Part shown: positions 52,431-60,686 of the stretch, piece by piece
Layout: every line of letters starts with the position of its first letter
Position numbering within the stretch: position 1 is the stretch's first letter
Assembly: GCA_900540785.1 (NCBI GenBank)
Contig: UQHF01000004.1
Location: 1 to 64,000, forward strand
Reading direction: 5' to 3'
DNA: 64,000 nt
From: an uncultured Blautia sp.
GTDB lineage: Bacteria; Bacillota; Clostridia; Lachnospirales; Lachnospiraceae
Position numbers and translations under genes: made by a program
The notes under the pieces: generated by a model
The model's input: only the letters and a program-made list of their open reading frames with translations
The model's database searches: none
Told to the model about the DNA's origin: nothing

Positions 52431-53207
52431 TTAAGTATAAAATTTTAATAAATACTCTTTTACCTCTTCCACACCATTTTCACAATATTTCAGTCTATTC
52501 CAATAAACAATTTTGCGTATTCTTTCTTCATTCACTTCAAATCCCGCTTTCTTTATTGTATCAGCAACTCTATTCTTCATTTCCCCTCCACATTTCAAAG
52601 CATCCAAAACTATCTTCTCTAAATATTCAGGTTTTCTCTTATCTCCTAAATCTGAAAATGTTGCACTTGCAGCAACCAAAGCAGTTCTAACATATTGTGC
52701 ATTATCTTTGAACAAATCGCTATCTATATAAAGTCCTTTGCTCTCTATAAACTGACTGCAAAATGTAATAACCGTACGAGTATTTCCTTCTCGATAGGGA
52801 TGTACTTTCCAAAGTTCAGCCAAGTATTTTGAAAATGTCACTGCCGATTCTTCAATTGACACCTTATCCCAAGGATAATTGTTCATTTTATCTACAACAT
52901 CTTTTACATCTTTTTCAATATCAAAACAATCCGAATACTCTATAGAAATACCGCCTAATGCCGGCTCAGGTTTTTCAATATTGATAACTCTTATCTTGCC
53001 TGCCCATTCATAAATATCTTGAAAAATATAATGATGCATATCACAAAGTGTGACAAAATCAAAATCACTCGCAGATTCTTTTGTCACAAGTTCTGCAAGT
53101 CGTAAACTGGTATACTCTGCCTCCATGCAAGATAATTCCTTTTCATCTTGTATATTTGCTAAGTTTTTCAGAATATTCGTATGCGGATATACATACGGAT
53201 CCCTCAT
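52431..53207 (-). CDS. Fic family protein (AMPylase toxin)
   Basis: A 258-residue Fic-domain protein with the active-site loop HPYREGNTR at residues 136-144; His136 is catalytic and Glu/Gly/Asn/Arg bind the nucleotide. A YEWAGKIR-type flap and HHYIFQDIYEW helix precede it. Fic proteins transfer AMP or related groups to Ser/Thr/Tyr of targets such as gyrase. The small antitoxin-like gene 10 bp upstream makes this a class I (VbhA/VbhT-like) pair. AGGTG precedes the ATG. Confidence 0.88.
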   Translation of the reverse strand: MRDPYVYPHTNILKNLANIQDEKELSCMEAEYTSLRLAELVTKESASDFDFVTLCDMHHYIFQDIYEWAGKIRVINIEKPEPALGGISIEYSDCFDIEKDVKDVVDKMNNYPWDKVSIEESAVTFSKYLAELWKVHPYREGNTRTVITFCSQFIESKGLYIDSDLFKDNAQYVRTALVAASATFSDLGDKRKPEYLEKIVLDALKCGGEMKNRVADTIKKAGFEVNEERIRKIVYWNRLKYCENGVEEVKEYLLKFYT

Positions 53208-53217
53208 AAGAACACCT

Positions 53218-53388
53218 CTATTTTTTCATTTTATATTTCTTATCCAGAACTTTTCTTATATCATCTGTGGTCATCTCACCGCGTTTTTCCTTTACAATCA
53301 AATCCTTAAACTCTGGAGACGGTTCTAATCCATCTACTTTAATCATCCCAAGAGCATAATCCCATTTTTTATCCGCACTTACTAACAT
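53218..53388 (-). CDS. VbhA-like antitoxin of the Fic pair
   Basis: A 56-residue helical protein, MLVSADKKWDYALGMIKVDG then LEPSPEFKDLIVKEKRGEMT and TDDIRKVLDKKYKMKK. The GLEPSP turn and KRGEMTTDDI helix align with VbhA-type antitoxins that block the Fic ATP site. The inhibitory motif (S/T)xxxE(G/N) would fall on MIKVDG, where Met and Asp replace Ser and Glu. GAGGAG is 9 nt upstream. Too short for routine gene prediction but well supported by context. Confidence 0.75.
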   Translation of the reverse strand: MLVSADKKWDYALGMIKVDGLEPSPEFKDLIVKEKRGEMTTDDIRKVLDKKYKMKK

Positions 53389-53540
53389 AATACCGTTCTC
53401 CTCTCCATTCTACTACAATATATTTATGGGTAATATCCCTATTTTTATCATTATACCATTTTTTATTAGTAATATCTATATAATTACTGCGATTAATCAT
53501 TACTAAATTTTCTACACTTTTCTTATGCTATAATTTCTCA

Positions 53541-53586
53541 TAAAAAAAGCCCCTATAAACAACGTAAATACGCCGTTTATAAGAGC
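53541..53586 (-). terminator. Displaced terminator of the tsf operon
   Basis: Minus strand GCTCTTATAAAC (53586-53575) pairs with GTTTATAGGGGC (53560-53549) with two G-U pairs, followed by seven T. It lies just outside the left att copy, i.e. where the tsf transcript would have ended before the prophage inserted. The rest of 53389-53540 shows no gene. Confidence 0.85.
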
Positions 53587-53624
53587 TTTCTTATACATAT
53601 TTAATGTAAAATTTCGCCGATTAA

Positions 53625-53638
53625 CCCATCTGCTTTGC
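53625..53638. other. attL core (left att repeat)
   Basis: CCCATCTGCTTTGC, identical to 63292-63305 in the 3' end of tsf. Read on the minus strand, GCAAAGCAGATGGG is followed by TTAA here, which encodes AKQMG-stop: the original tsf end left behind by integration. Confidence 0.88.
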
Positions 53639-53696
53639 GAAGTTTTCACCAAAACCCTAGAAACTCAGCGTTTTATCAAGATTCAATTTTCACTTT

Positions 53697-53776
53697 ACGC
53701 AATTTTTACGCAATTATTTAAGCCCTTTTTATTTTGCCATATTACTATATATTACGTATTTTGAGTTGTACGCAAT
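53697..53776. repeat. ACGCAAT repeats near attL (arm-type sites)
   Basis: ACGCAAT at 53697-53703, 53708-53714 (11 bp apart) and 53770-53776. The same word is clustered at the right end of the element (63081-63212), as expected for arm-type binding sites of a tyrosine integrase or its Xis. Confidence 0.7.
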
Positions 53777-53794
53777 TTTAAATACAGTTATATT

Positions 53795-54991
53795 TTAAGT
53801 TAAAAAATTACCAACTTTTTTAATTTCTTCTGAGCGCCTATCATCTAGTAAATGTGTATATGACAAAGTTGTATCATAATTGGCATGTCCCATGATGCTT
53901 TGTACTACAATAGGAGACATATTTTTTTCAAAACATCTTGTCGCAAATGTATGTCTAAAGCAATGTGGATGCAAATGTTCAATAACTCTAGGATTTCTTC
54001 CTTCAAAATATGCTTTCGATTGTTCTTTCAGATTTAAATTTTGTTCTATTTTTTTTAAATCATGTACAATTACATATCGTGTTACGGGAGATCCCATTGT
54101 AGTTGTAAAAATTAAATCTCCAAGCTCAGGATTTGCTCTCCATCTACTTCCCAATTTTGACTTATATTGGTCTTGTTTCTTTTTCCAGTCTTTCAGTATA
54201 TGTTCTGTTTCTCCGAAAAAAGGAATTTCTCTATAAGAGTTAGATGTTTTAGGAGTGGTAAGTTCTTCAACTTTTTTACCATTATAATATCCTGTACTCA
54301 TTGTTTTATTTATTTTTACAACCTTTTTATCCCAATCAATATCATTCCACTGTAATCCGGAAAATTCTCCAATTCTAACACCAGTCAGTAATAAAAAATA
54401 ATACGCTTCTTTATAATAAGAATTTTCAATTTCTTCTAAGAACAACTCTTGTTCCCATTGACTTAAAACTCGTCTTTCTTTTTGACATTCATTATTATTT
54501 TTAATTAAAATTTGTTGGCATGGATTAATGCTAATAACTTTATTAATCACGGCATTGTCCAAACATTCTCTAAATACTCCCAATGCTTCTCTAATTGTTC
54601 TATCCTTATAACCTTTTTCTATAAGGTCGTTAGTAGCATTTTGAATATTTAATTGAGTAAGCTCTTTCAAAACTTTATCGCCTAATAAATTGATAAACGT
54701 ATTTTTTATTTTTCTATCATAGATTCTTCTACATAGATCTGATTTTAGACTAGGAGCCTTACATGTGTCAAACCATTTTTGATACCAGTCTTTTACTTTA
54801 ATGTTTGTATTAATCGTTTGTTCATTTAATATACGTGTTTTTTCATTTTCAAATTCTTTTCTGAGCTTTGCCAATGATAAATTATATACGTCAATTTTTA
54901 CTCCATTGACAATTGCTCTCGCTTCGTATCGTCCATCCTTTCTTTGACAAAAGCCACGTCCTAACTCTTTACCTTTTAAATCTTTTCCCAT
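53795..54991 (-). CDS. Tyrosine-type site-specific integrase
   Basis: A 398-residue phage integrase of the Tn916/lambda type: N-terminal arm-binding domain (GRGFCQRKDGRYEARAIVNGVKI), central SAM-like domain, and catalytic domain with Arg in LLLTGVRIGEFSGLQW, HCFRHTFATRC, and the Tyr nucleophile in YDTTLSYTHLLDD. It integrates and, with Xis, excises the element at tsf. ATG 54991 lies 9 nt after AAAGGA. Reads toward attL. Confidence 0.93.
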   Translation of the reverse strand: MGKDLKGKELGRGFCQRKDGRYEARAIVNGVKIDVYNLSLAKLRKEFENEKTRILNEQTINTNIKVKDWYQKWFDTCKAPSLKSDLCRRIYDRKIKNTFINLLGDKVLKELTQLNIQNATNDLIEKGYKDRTIREALGVFRECLDNAVINKVISINPCQQILIKNNNECQKERRVLSQWEQELFLEEIENSYYKEAYYFLLLTGVRIGEFSGLQWNDIDWDKKVVKINKTMSTGYYNGKKVEELTTPKTSNSYREIPFFGETEHILKDWKKKQDQYKSKLGSRWRANPELGDLIFTTTMGSPVTRYVIVHDLKKIEQNLNLKEQSKAYFEGRNPRVIEHLHPHCFRHTFATRCFEKNMSPIVVQSIMGHANYDTTLSYTHLLDDRRSEEIKKVGNFLT

Positions 54992-55076
54992 AATCAATTG
55001 TCCTTTCTAATTGATTACAGCATCATTTATGTATAGATATTATAATACTTACTTATATGTATATCAAGTTAAAATT

Positions 55077-55265
55077 TCAAATGGCAATATGATATTTTGC
55101 ACATTTTTCTAAGTATTCATCAAACTTCTTTTTATTAACATATAATCTATTCCCAATGACTACTGTAAATGTACTATCTGGTCTTTTTAAAATTTCTCTT
55201 ACTTTAGTTTTTCCTAAGCCTGTATATTCACAAACTTCTTTTAATGACATTAAAATTTTTTCCAT
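55077..55265 (-). CDS. Excisionase-like HTH protein
   Basis: A 62-residue MerR-like winged helix, MEKILMSLKEVCEYTGLGKT then KVREILKRPDSTFTVVIGNR, with the RLYVNKKKFDEYLEK wing typical of Xis and helix_turn_helix_17 proteins. Located just upstream of the integrase on the same strand. ATG 55265 has GGAGG at 6 nt. Confidence 0.8.
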   Translation of the reverse strand: MEKILMSLKEVCEYTGLGKTKVREILKRPDSTFTVVIGNRLYVNKKKFDEYLEKCAKYHIAI

Positions 55266-55283
55266 AAAATTCCTCCAATTAAA

Positions 55284-55305
55284 GGAAGCCACTTTCGCAG
55301 CTTCC
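55284..55305 (-). terminator. Intrinsic terminator after the dUTPase gene
   Basis: Minus strand GGAAGC / GCTTCC (55305-55284) followed by TTTAATT, between the dUTPase stop and the xis-like gene. Confidence 0.55.
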
Positions 55306-55319
55306 TATTAACTTATATA

Positions 55320-55829
55320 TTATCTTCCTGTACTTCCGAACCCGCCATTACGACTTGTTTCTACATCATCGTCCCATGTGATACCATATTGTGTAAATAC
55401 TCCCTGAACAAATTTATCTCCCTTATGGATGAAAATATTGCTATCTCCATTGTTCACAAGTTTTATCATGATATGACCTTCGTTATCTGAATAAAAGTAA
55501 TCACTGTCAATAATACCAACTGTATTAGCAAGTCCGATGTAATATTTAAATCCAAGACCACTGCGAGGATATAACATAAGCACCCAGTCATTATTCATGC
55601 TGCACCGAATGCCTGTAGGAATAATAATACTATCTCCATGACATAGTGTACGAGAAAATGGAGATACAAAATCATATCCTGCTGAGAACTTTGTTCCTCG
55701 CTGTGGAAGTGGAATTGATTCATATACTTCACGGAATTTTTCTTCTGTATCAAATGTTAAATTGTTTTTTTCACAATCCTGTTTAAACTGTTCAAATGAT
55801 ACTTTTTCAAAGTTTGCTACTCTCTTCAT
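55320..55829 (-). CDS. dUTP diphosphatase (phage dUTPase)
   Basis: A 169-residue trimeric-type dUTPase with all five motifs: SAGYDF, PRSGLG, GLANTVGIIDSDY, GDKFVQGVF and the C-terminal RNGGFGSTGR. Hydrolyses dUTP to keep uracil out of phage DNA. It has an N-terminal extension of about 45 residues. Its ATG overlaps the stop of the upstream gene by 4 bp. Confidence 0.92.
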   Translation of the reverse strand: MKRVANFEKVSFEQFKQDCEKNNLTFDTEEKFREVYESIPLPQRGTKFSAGYDFVSPFSRTLCHGDSIIIPTGIRCSMNNDWVLMLYPRSGLGFKYYIGLANTVGIIDSDYFYSDNEGHIMIKLVNNGDSNIFIHKGDKFVQGVFTQYGITWDDDVETSRNGGFGSTGR

Positions 55830-56152
55830 TTTTTATGTCCTCTCTTTTTCTTCTTTTTAAAAATATTTGCCTTAACCATTTTCTTCATAATCTTTTCAAT
55901 GTTATCATCAACTTCTCGAATCATTAAATCGACACCATATGTACGATTGTAATAAGCAGGATAGAATGTATCAGTTGCCGTATTAAATACTTGATACCAC
56001 CATTCCTGATTTTCTAAATCAATCTCAATGATGATCTGTAACATATTTTTATAGATATATTCATGATATTTTTTGCCATGATGAAATCCGTATTTTATAA
56101 GCTGATTTTCGGTCAAATCCTTCCTCAAAGTGTACTTTTTGTACAAATTCAT
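55826..56152 (-). CDS. Phage protein of unknown function
   Basis: A 108-residue basic protein, not recognised. Contents: KYGFHHGKKYHEYIYK, an aromatic stretch QEWWYQVFN, and a strongly basic end IFKKKKKRGHKK. ATG 56152 follows GAGGTG at 9 nt and is preferred to a start 12 codons earlier. It is coupled to the dUTPase gene, so probably part of the phage nucleotide or replication module. Confidence 0.6.
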   Translation of the reverse strand: MNLYKKYTLRKDLTENQLIKYGFHHGKKYHEYIYKNMLQIIIEIDLENQEWWYQVFNTATDTFYPAYYNRTYGVDLMIREVDDNIEKIMKKMVKANIFKKKKKRGHKK

Positions 56153-56184
56153 TTTATATTTCACCTCGTTTTTTGTGCATATTT

Positions 56185-56466
56185 TCAATATTCTTCATAA
56201 TAAATTTCAGAAAATTCTTTATTAATTTTAGGTTTATTCTCTTCTGCTTCAGTCACTTTATAAAGTGCATCTTTTCTGTCGTGAAATACTTCTTTACCAA
56301 TAGAAGATATTCCGAATAGATATGCGTGTTTGTCATGTTTGTCAATGCCAACAAAATAGTCTGTTGTAATAGTTCTAACTGTCAGCTCACACACTTCGTA
56401 AATATCTGTATCTGGTAAAATCCTAGCATAATACAAGACATTATTCTTTTTTATATTCTCAATCAT
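56185..56466 (-). CDS. Phage protein of unknown function
   Basis: A 93-residue acidic protein, not recognised. It has a beta-rich middle (YEVCELTVRTITTDYFVGID, HAYLFGISSIG) with an EVFHDRKDALYKVTEAE helix, similar in style to small phage proteins that carry an SH3-like fold. AAAGGA precedes the ATG. Same transcript as the genes toward the integrase. Confidence 0.6.
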   Translation of the reverse strand: MIENIKKNNVLYYARILPDTDIYEVCELTVRTITTDYFVGIDKHDKHAYLFGISSIGKEVFHDRKDALYKVTEAEENKPKINKEFSEIYYEEY

Positions 56467-56488
56467 AATTGATTCCTTTTTTAATTAC

Positions 56489-56517
56489 AGGGCAGCTTAA
56501 TGACTGCCCTATTTTTT
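56489..56517 (+). terminator. Plus-strand hairpin with T-run
   Basis: AGGGCAG (56489-56495) / CTGCCCT (56504-56510) then ATTTTTTT. The T-run is on the plus strand although both neighbouring genes are on minus, so it may be a relic of a lost rightward gene or block transcription coming from the left. Confidence 0.55.
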
Positions 56518-56526
56518 TATTTTTTG

Positions 56527-56805
56527 TTAATCACATTTACTCCAACCGCAATGTTTGCAAACCATACAACCACCTTCGAAAGCAATTTCTTCTCCACATA
56601 CAGGACACAGGTTCGTTAATTTGGCATCCGTCAGTTTTGGTTCTTTACTTTTGATTGTTTTGTTGATTACAGTATCTTTTTTTGTTTCAATTTTATACTC
56701 GTCATCATCAGAAATATTTCTCTGCATTTCTCTATACATGTCAATTAAAGCATTACCAACTGCATCTGGACAACACTTACCTTTGCTTGTATCATGCTTT
56801 GTCAT
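56527..56805 (-). pseudogene. C-terminal remnant of a class II ribonucleotide reductase
   Basis: 92 codons. SKGKCCPDAVGNALIDMYREM and the C-terminal double zinc knuckle CPVCGEEIAFEGGCMVCKHCGWSKC match the last part of B12-dependent (NrdJ-type) reductases. The catalytic barrel is missing, and upstream of codon 1 the sequence is terminase on the other strand, so this is what remains after a deletion. A free-standing zinc-ribbon protein is the alternative. Confidence 0.6.
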
Positions 56806-56970
56806 TGTGCGTCCTACATAAGAAGGGCAATTGCAATTTATATGATGGGAATTTCAAATTTAATCTGTATTATTGCAAGTAGAAATGATGCTAAATCATT
56901 CATTGTAGCAGTTTATGCGGTTGCGAGATGTTTATTGTATAAGGGAACTAAGTTTCGTATAGGTGCTGCT
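56806..56970 (+). pseudogene. Terminase large subunit, 5'-truncated exon 1
   Basis: Read from about 56812, the frame gives RRAIAIYMMGISNLICIIASR then NDAKSFIVAVYAVARCLLYK and GTKFRIGAA, the TerL segment containing a degenerate Walker A (SRNDAKS). The N-terminal ~80-100 residues are gone; the junction abuts the reductase remnant. The family pattern (IASGTKGQA) continues only after the intron, at 58105, giving FRIGAA-TEKQAKLI. Confidence 0.7.
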
Positions 56971-58104
56971 AAATCACCTAGATTATTAATGATTTATACA
57001 TATTTTATAACTAAATAAATATATAAGGAGTATGAACAGTTATAGGACTATATCGAAGAAAATGGACTAATGATGAATTAAATTATTTAAAAAACAATTA
57101 TGATAAATATAATTATAATCAATTATCCAAAATATTAAATAGAAGTCGTAGTGCAATTCAGCATAAAATTTCTATACTCGGATTATCAAAAACTTCATAC
57201 AGTAACAAAAAGAAAGAGTTAAATGATAGTTATTTTCATATTATCGATTCTGAAGAAAAAGCATATTGGCTTGGTTTTATATCTGCTGATGGTACAATAA
57301 ACAATTATCATAGTGGTTCGTATGGTTTTAAATTAGCATTACAAGAATCTGATAGTTGTGTTTTACAAATGTTTTTACATCATATATCAGCACAATTTGA
57401 TATGAAACATACAACAGCGGTAAAATATGGAAAAACTTACAAGGGTTGTGAAGTTTCATTTCGTAGCAAAGAATTTGTTCAAGATTTATTGCAATATATT
57501 TCATATAACAAGACAAAGAAAATGAATATTCCGTCCATAGAACATCAATATATTAGACATTATATACGAGGATTTATAGATGGTGATGGTTGTTTTTATA
57601 TCAACAAAAACAATAACAAGAAAAAATGTTTTGAAATAGTTGCTTACGATGAGACAATTTTATGCGATATACAAAAAGAATTTTACAATAGTAATATTGT
57701 ATCAAAAATATACACAAAACATAATGGAAATAAAAAATTAGGTGTATATGCAAACGATTCACTTATTAAGTTGTATCATTATTTATATGATGATGCAACT
57801 ATTTTTATGAAAAGAAAACATGATAAATCATTAAAAATATCAAAATTGGCAGCCTGAATGGTAACATTCAGTGAATAAATCGGGATGTATCGGTGAAATC
57901 CTCCAGTTTGATAGGACAATACCGAGAGCCATAATATCTAATATGGTTTGTAACGCATAGTAGTTGACCGTTAAGATGAAAGGAATAATACTACCACGAG
58001 CTTCCGACTTCCATGCTTATTATCTTGGAAGAAAATATATGCTGGACTTATACAATGGTAAAGTATAAGAACTATGGGATAAAAAGCCTATAGGATAACA
58101 AACG
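56971..58104 (+). mobile_element. Group I intron in the terminase gene (predicted)
   Basis: Terminase coding stops at 56970 (ending in T) and resumes at 58105 after a G, the usual group I boundary nucleotides; joining them restores the family sequence. The 3' part can form the core: P4/P5 (TCGGT/ACCGA with TCCT/AGGA, about 57889-57926), a Q-like ACCGAGAGCC, P6 (AGCCATA/TATGGTT), P7 (GTAGT/ACTAC, about 57961-57993) and P9-like hairpins (CTTCCA/TGGAAG, CTTATAC/GTATAAG). It carries a LAGLIDADG endonuclease. Exact splice points are inferred, and I did not find a convincing guide pairing. Confidence 0.7.
57042..57857 (+). CDS. LAGLIDADG homing endonuclease (intron-encoded)
   Basis: An open frame of about 271 codons with a SANT-like N-terminal HTH (KWTNDELNYLKNNYDKYNYN ... 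RSRSAIQHKISILGL) and two LAGLIDADG helices, YWLGFISADG (about residues 75-84) and YIRGFIDGDG (about 174-183), whose acidic residues bind metal. It promotes intron homing. No ATG, GTG or TTG opens the frame: a TGA is at 57033 and the first in-frame ATG (57369) is past the first motif. ATA at 57042, 11 nt after AAGGAG, is used here provisionally. Confidence 0.75.
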   Translation: MGLYRRKWTNDELNYLKNNYDKYNYNQLSKILNRSRSAIQHKISILGLSKTSYSNKKKELNDSYFHIIDSEEKAYWLGFISADGTINNYHSGSYGFKLALQESDSCVLQMFLHHISAQFDMKHTTAVKYGKTYKGCEVSFRSKEFVQDLLQYISYNKTKKMNIPSIEHQYIRHYIRGFIDGDGCFYINKNNNKKKCFEIVAYDETILCDIQKEFYNSNIVSKIYTKHNGNKKLGVYANDSLIKLYHYLYDDATIFMKRKHDKSLKISKLAA

Positions 58105-58806
58105 ACAGAAAAGCAAGCTAAACTTATCGTTTCGGAAAAAATTATGGACGAATTATGTGATTGGTCACCAATTCTCAAAAAAGAAATTGAAGATTATTCT
58201 ATACGCAATAATGATATATTTGTTAAATTCCGTAATGGTTCAAAAATCACTGTTTTTGTTGCCAATGAAAATGCCAGGGGTTTACGATCTAATGCAATTT
58301 GCAGAGAAGAAACTCGACAAATTAAAAAAAAGGTAGAAGATTCTGTTATTTCTCCATTTCAAACTCCACGTAAACCAAAATATATGTTTAGAAACGAATA
58401 TAAAAACAATAAGGATTTAAAAGAACAGCCAGTTGATATATATATTAGTTCCAGTTGGTATGATGATGGAAATTGGATGTGGGATATTGCAAAGCAAGCA
58501 TTAGATGCAATGAAAAAACATAACGGCGGCTTAATGTTAGCATTTGACGAGAGTATTGCAATTAAACACGAGTTGAAAACAATTGAACAGTTAATTAAAG
58601 AAAAATCAAAACAAGATCCTGCAACGTGGAAAATTGAATTTTTAAACTTAAAATTAAGAGATTCTGTCTCTTCTTATTTTACATATAAAATGCTTATCAA
58701 TCGTCAAGTGTTAAAACAAGTTTTTTATCCTAGAACCACTATGGATTTTAAATTAGGTAAAAAAAATAAATATGCTATTCCTAAACTCGATAATGAAATC
58801 AGAGTA
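58105..58806 (+). pseudogene. Terminase large subunit, exon 2, 3'-truncated
   Basis: Frame ACA-GAA-AAG onward encodes TEKQAKLIVSEKIMDELCDW, then FVKFRNGSKITVFVANENARGLRSNAICREE, YISSSWYDDGNWMWDIAKQALDAM and FYPRTTMDFKLGKKNKYAIPKLDNEIRV, all TerL ATPase-domain segments. After EIRV the pattern is lost and another frame (ending ATEEKVNAEYRKYA, stop at 58869) takes over, indicating a deletion that fused TerL to the end of another phage gene. No nuclease domain remains. Confidence 0.7.
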
Positions 58807-58911
58807 CAACAATGGTATACATTAATGCTACAGAAGAAAAAGTTAATGCTGAATATAGAAAATATGCATAATTTAACTGTATACTATTTTGTACATAAAA
58901 TAAAAACCATT

Positions 58912-58941
58912 AAAGACACTTGTTACTAAGTGTCTTTTTTT
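58912..58941 (+). terminator. Intrinsic terminator before the endolysin gene
   Basis: AAAGACACT (58912-58920) / AGTGTCTTT (58929-58937) plus T-run. It closes the structural-gene remnant; the lysis gene follows 24 bp later. Confidence 0.85.
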
Positions 58942-58964
58942 AATGCACAAAAGGAAGTGAAAAT

Positions 58965-60674
58965 ATGTCAACAAAATTATTAGATTTAAGTTACTGGCAA
59001 GGAAATGTAGATTTTGCCAAAATTAAGCAGCAAGGCTATAATCATGTAATTTTACGTGGTGGATACGGCACTACTGTTGATTCAAAATTTCATCAATATG
59101 CCAAAGATTGTATAAAAAATAAAATCAAAATCGGTATTTACTGGTTTTGTTATGCTATCAATAAAGATGAAGTCAAAAAGGAAGCACAGAAATGTCTTTC
59201 CACAATTAAATCTTATACGATCGATCTACCAGTATTTTTTGATTTTGAGTATGACACAATTAAGAAAGCAGCAAATCGTGGAGTGTCACTAACTAAACAG
59301 CATTGTGACGATTTTACAATCACATTCTGTGAAGCAATCAAAAAAGCAGGTTATGTACCTGGTTATTATGCAAATGGTGATTATTACAAAAGTATGTATT
59401 CAGATAAAGTAAAAAATAAAGGTTATGTTTTTTGGTTAGCTCATTACAAAAAGAATTACACCTATCATGAGCCACCATATAAATGTGACTTTTTTCAATA
59501 TAGTGACAGAGGCAAGGTCAATGGAATTAGCAGTAAATCCGTTGACCTTGATGTTTGTTTTAACGAAAAATATTTATCTTGTAAAAAATTAACATCAAAC
59601 AAGGAGGAAAATGTTATGGCAAATTTATGGACAAAAACCAATAATTTACTAAAAGAACAGGTTGGTTATCTTGAGAAAAGATCTAATTCAAATCTTGATA
59701 GTAAAACAGGTAACGCAGGATATAACAACTATACAAAATACTCTCGTGATGTAAATAACATGGGACTGATGGGTTGCCAGGGACAGCCTTGGTGTGCTAC
59801 ATATCAGTTTTGGATTTGCTGTCAGATTTTTGGTAAATCTAAAGCACTTGATATTATGGGAAATGGATTTTATAACTGTAACTCTGTAAAATCTCATTCC
59901 AGAGCGAAAGGCACATGGCATAGTTCACCCAAAGTAGGTGCTCTTGTCATCTTTAGAAACGGAGCACACATTGGACGAGTTATCAGTATTTCTGGGAATA
60001 CAATTCGAACAAATGAAGGTAATACATCTTCTGGTGGCTTAAACCATGTAGAAGCAAACGGTGGATGTGTAGCTGAGAAATCTTATACAATTGGAAATAG
60101 ACAAATTGATGGATATGTTTGGATTGATTATGGTAATGAAGGAACACCTGCAAAACCAGAAACACCTTGGAAACCAACTGGCACTGCCACTTCTACTGTT
60201 GACAATCTTTTTGTACGGGCAGAACCAAATGGCGAAGTTCTTGGAGAGTTAATGACAGGTAATCGTTTTGAGATTGATGGTAAAACATCTGGTATGTGGA
60301 CACATGTAAAAATTGCAGGTATTGGAGTTGCATGGGTAGCTACTAAGTATATTAAAAAAGATGGTCAGGACGAACCTGCGACCAATTCAGGTAAACCATC
60401 TAAGCCACAAAAGCCATCTGATACAATTACAAATAGACAAGATAAAAACCAGAGATTATTTGTAGGTAAAGTAACTGCTTCAGAACTTTGTGTACGTACA
60501 TGGGCTGGAACAGAACGTCCGCAGATTAAGTCCTATCCGACTCTTGGCAGAAGTAATTTAGTAGACGTTATGAACTATACTCAGAAAGATTCTAATGGCG
60601 CTGATTGGTACTATATTCGTATTGCAGGAAAATATTTTGGATTTGTTTCTGCTCAGTATATTGAACGTCAGTAA
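58965..60674 (+). CDS. Modular endolysin: GH25 lysozyme + CHAP-type amidase + two SH3
   Basis: A 569-residue cell-wall hydrolase. Residues 1-205: GH25 muramidase (DLSYWQGNVDF, LPVFFDFEYD, GYYANGDYY). Residues about 225-395: CHAP/NlpC-like amidase with Cys277 (QPWCATY) and His335 (GAHIGRV). Residues 410-455 and 500-569: SH3-like wall-binding repeats (NLFVRAEPNGEVLG, ASELCVRTWAGTERPQIKSYP). AAAGGAAG precedes the first ATG. A second ideal site, AAGGAGG at 59601-59607, lies 8 nt before in-frame ATG 59616 (Met218) and would make a separate 352-residue amidase-SH3 protein. Confidence 0.9.
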   Translation: MSTKLLDLSYWQGNVDFAKIKQQGYNHVILRGGYGTTVDSKFHQYAKDCIKNKIKIGIYWFCYAINKDEVKKEAQKCLSTIKSYTIDLPVFFDFEYDTIKKAANRGVSLTKQHCDDFTITFCEAIKKAGYVPGYYANGDYYKSMYSDKVKNKGYVFWLAHYKKNYTYHEPPYKCDFFQYSDRGKVNGISSKSVDLDVCFNEKYLSCKKLTSNKEENVMANLWTKTNNLLKEQVGYLEKRSNSNLDSKTGNAGYNNYTKYSRDVNNMGLMGCQGQPWCATYQFWICCQIFGKSKALDIMGNGFYNCNSVKSHSRAKGTWHSSPKVGALVIFRNGAHIGRVISISGNTIRTNEGNTSSGGLNHVEANGGCVAEKSYTIGNRQIDGYVWIDYGNEGTPAKPETPWKPTGTATSTVDNLFVRAEPNGEVLGELMTGNRFEIDGKTSGMWTHVKIAGIGVAWVATKYIKKDGQDEPATNSGKPSKPQKPSDTITNRQDKNQRLFVGKVTASELCVRTWAGTERPQIKSYPTLGRSNLVDVMNYTQKDSNGADWYYIRIAGKYFGFVSAQYIERQ

Positions 60675-60686
60675 TGGAGGTTGATA

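Noticed and set aside
57369..57857. ATG 57369 as the start of the homing endonuclease
   Set aside because: It removes the HTH and the first LAGLIDADG helix; the frame clearly continues upstream to 57036.
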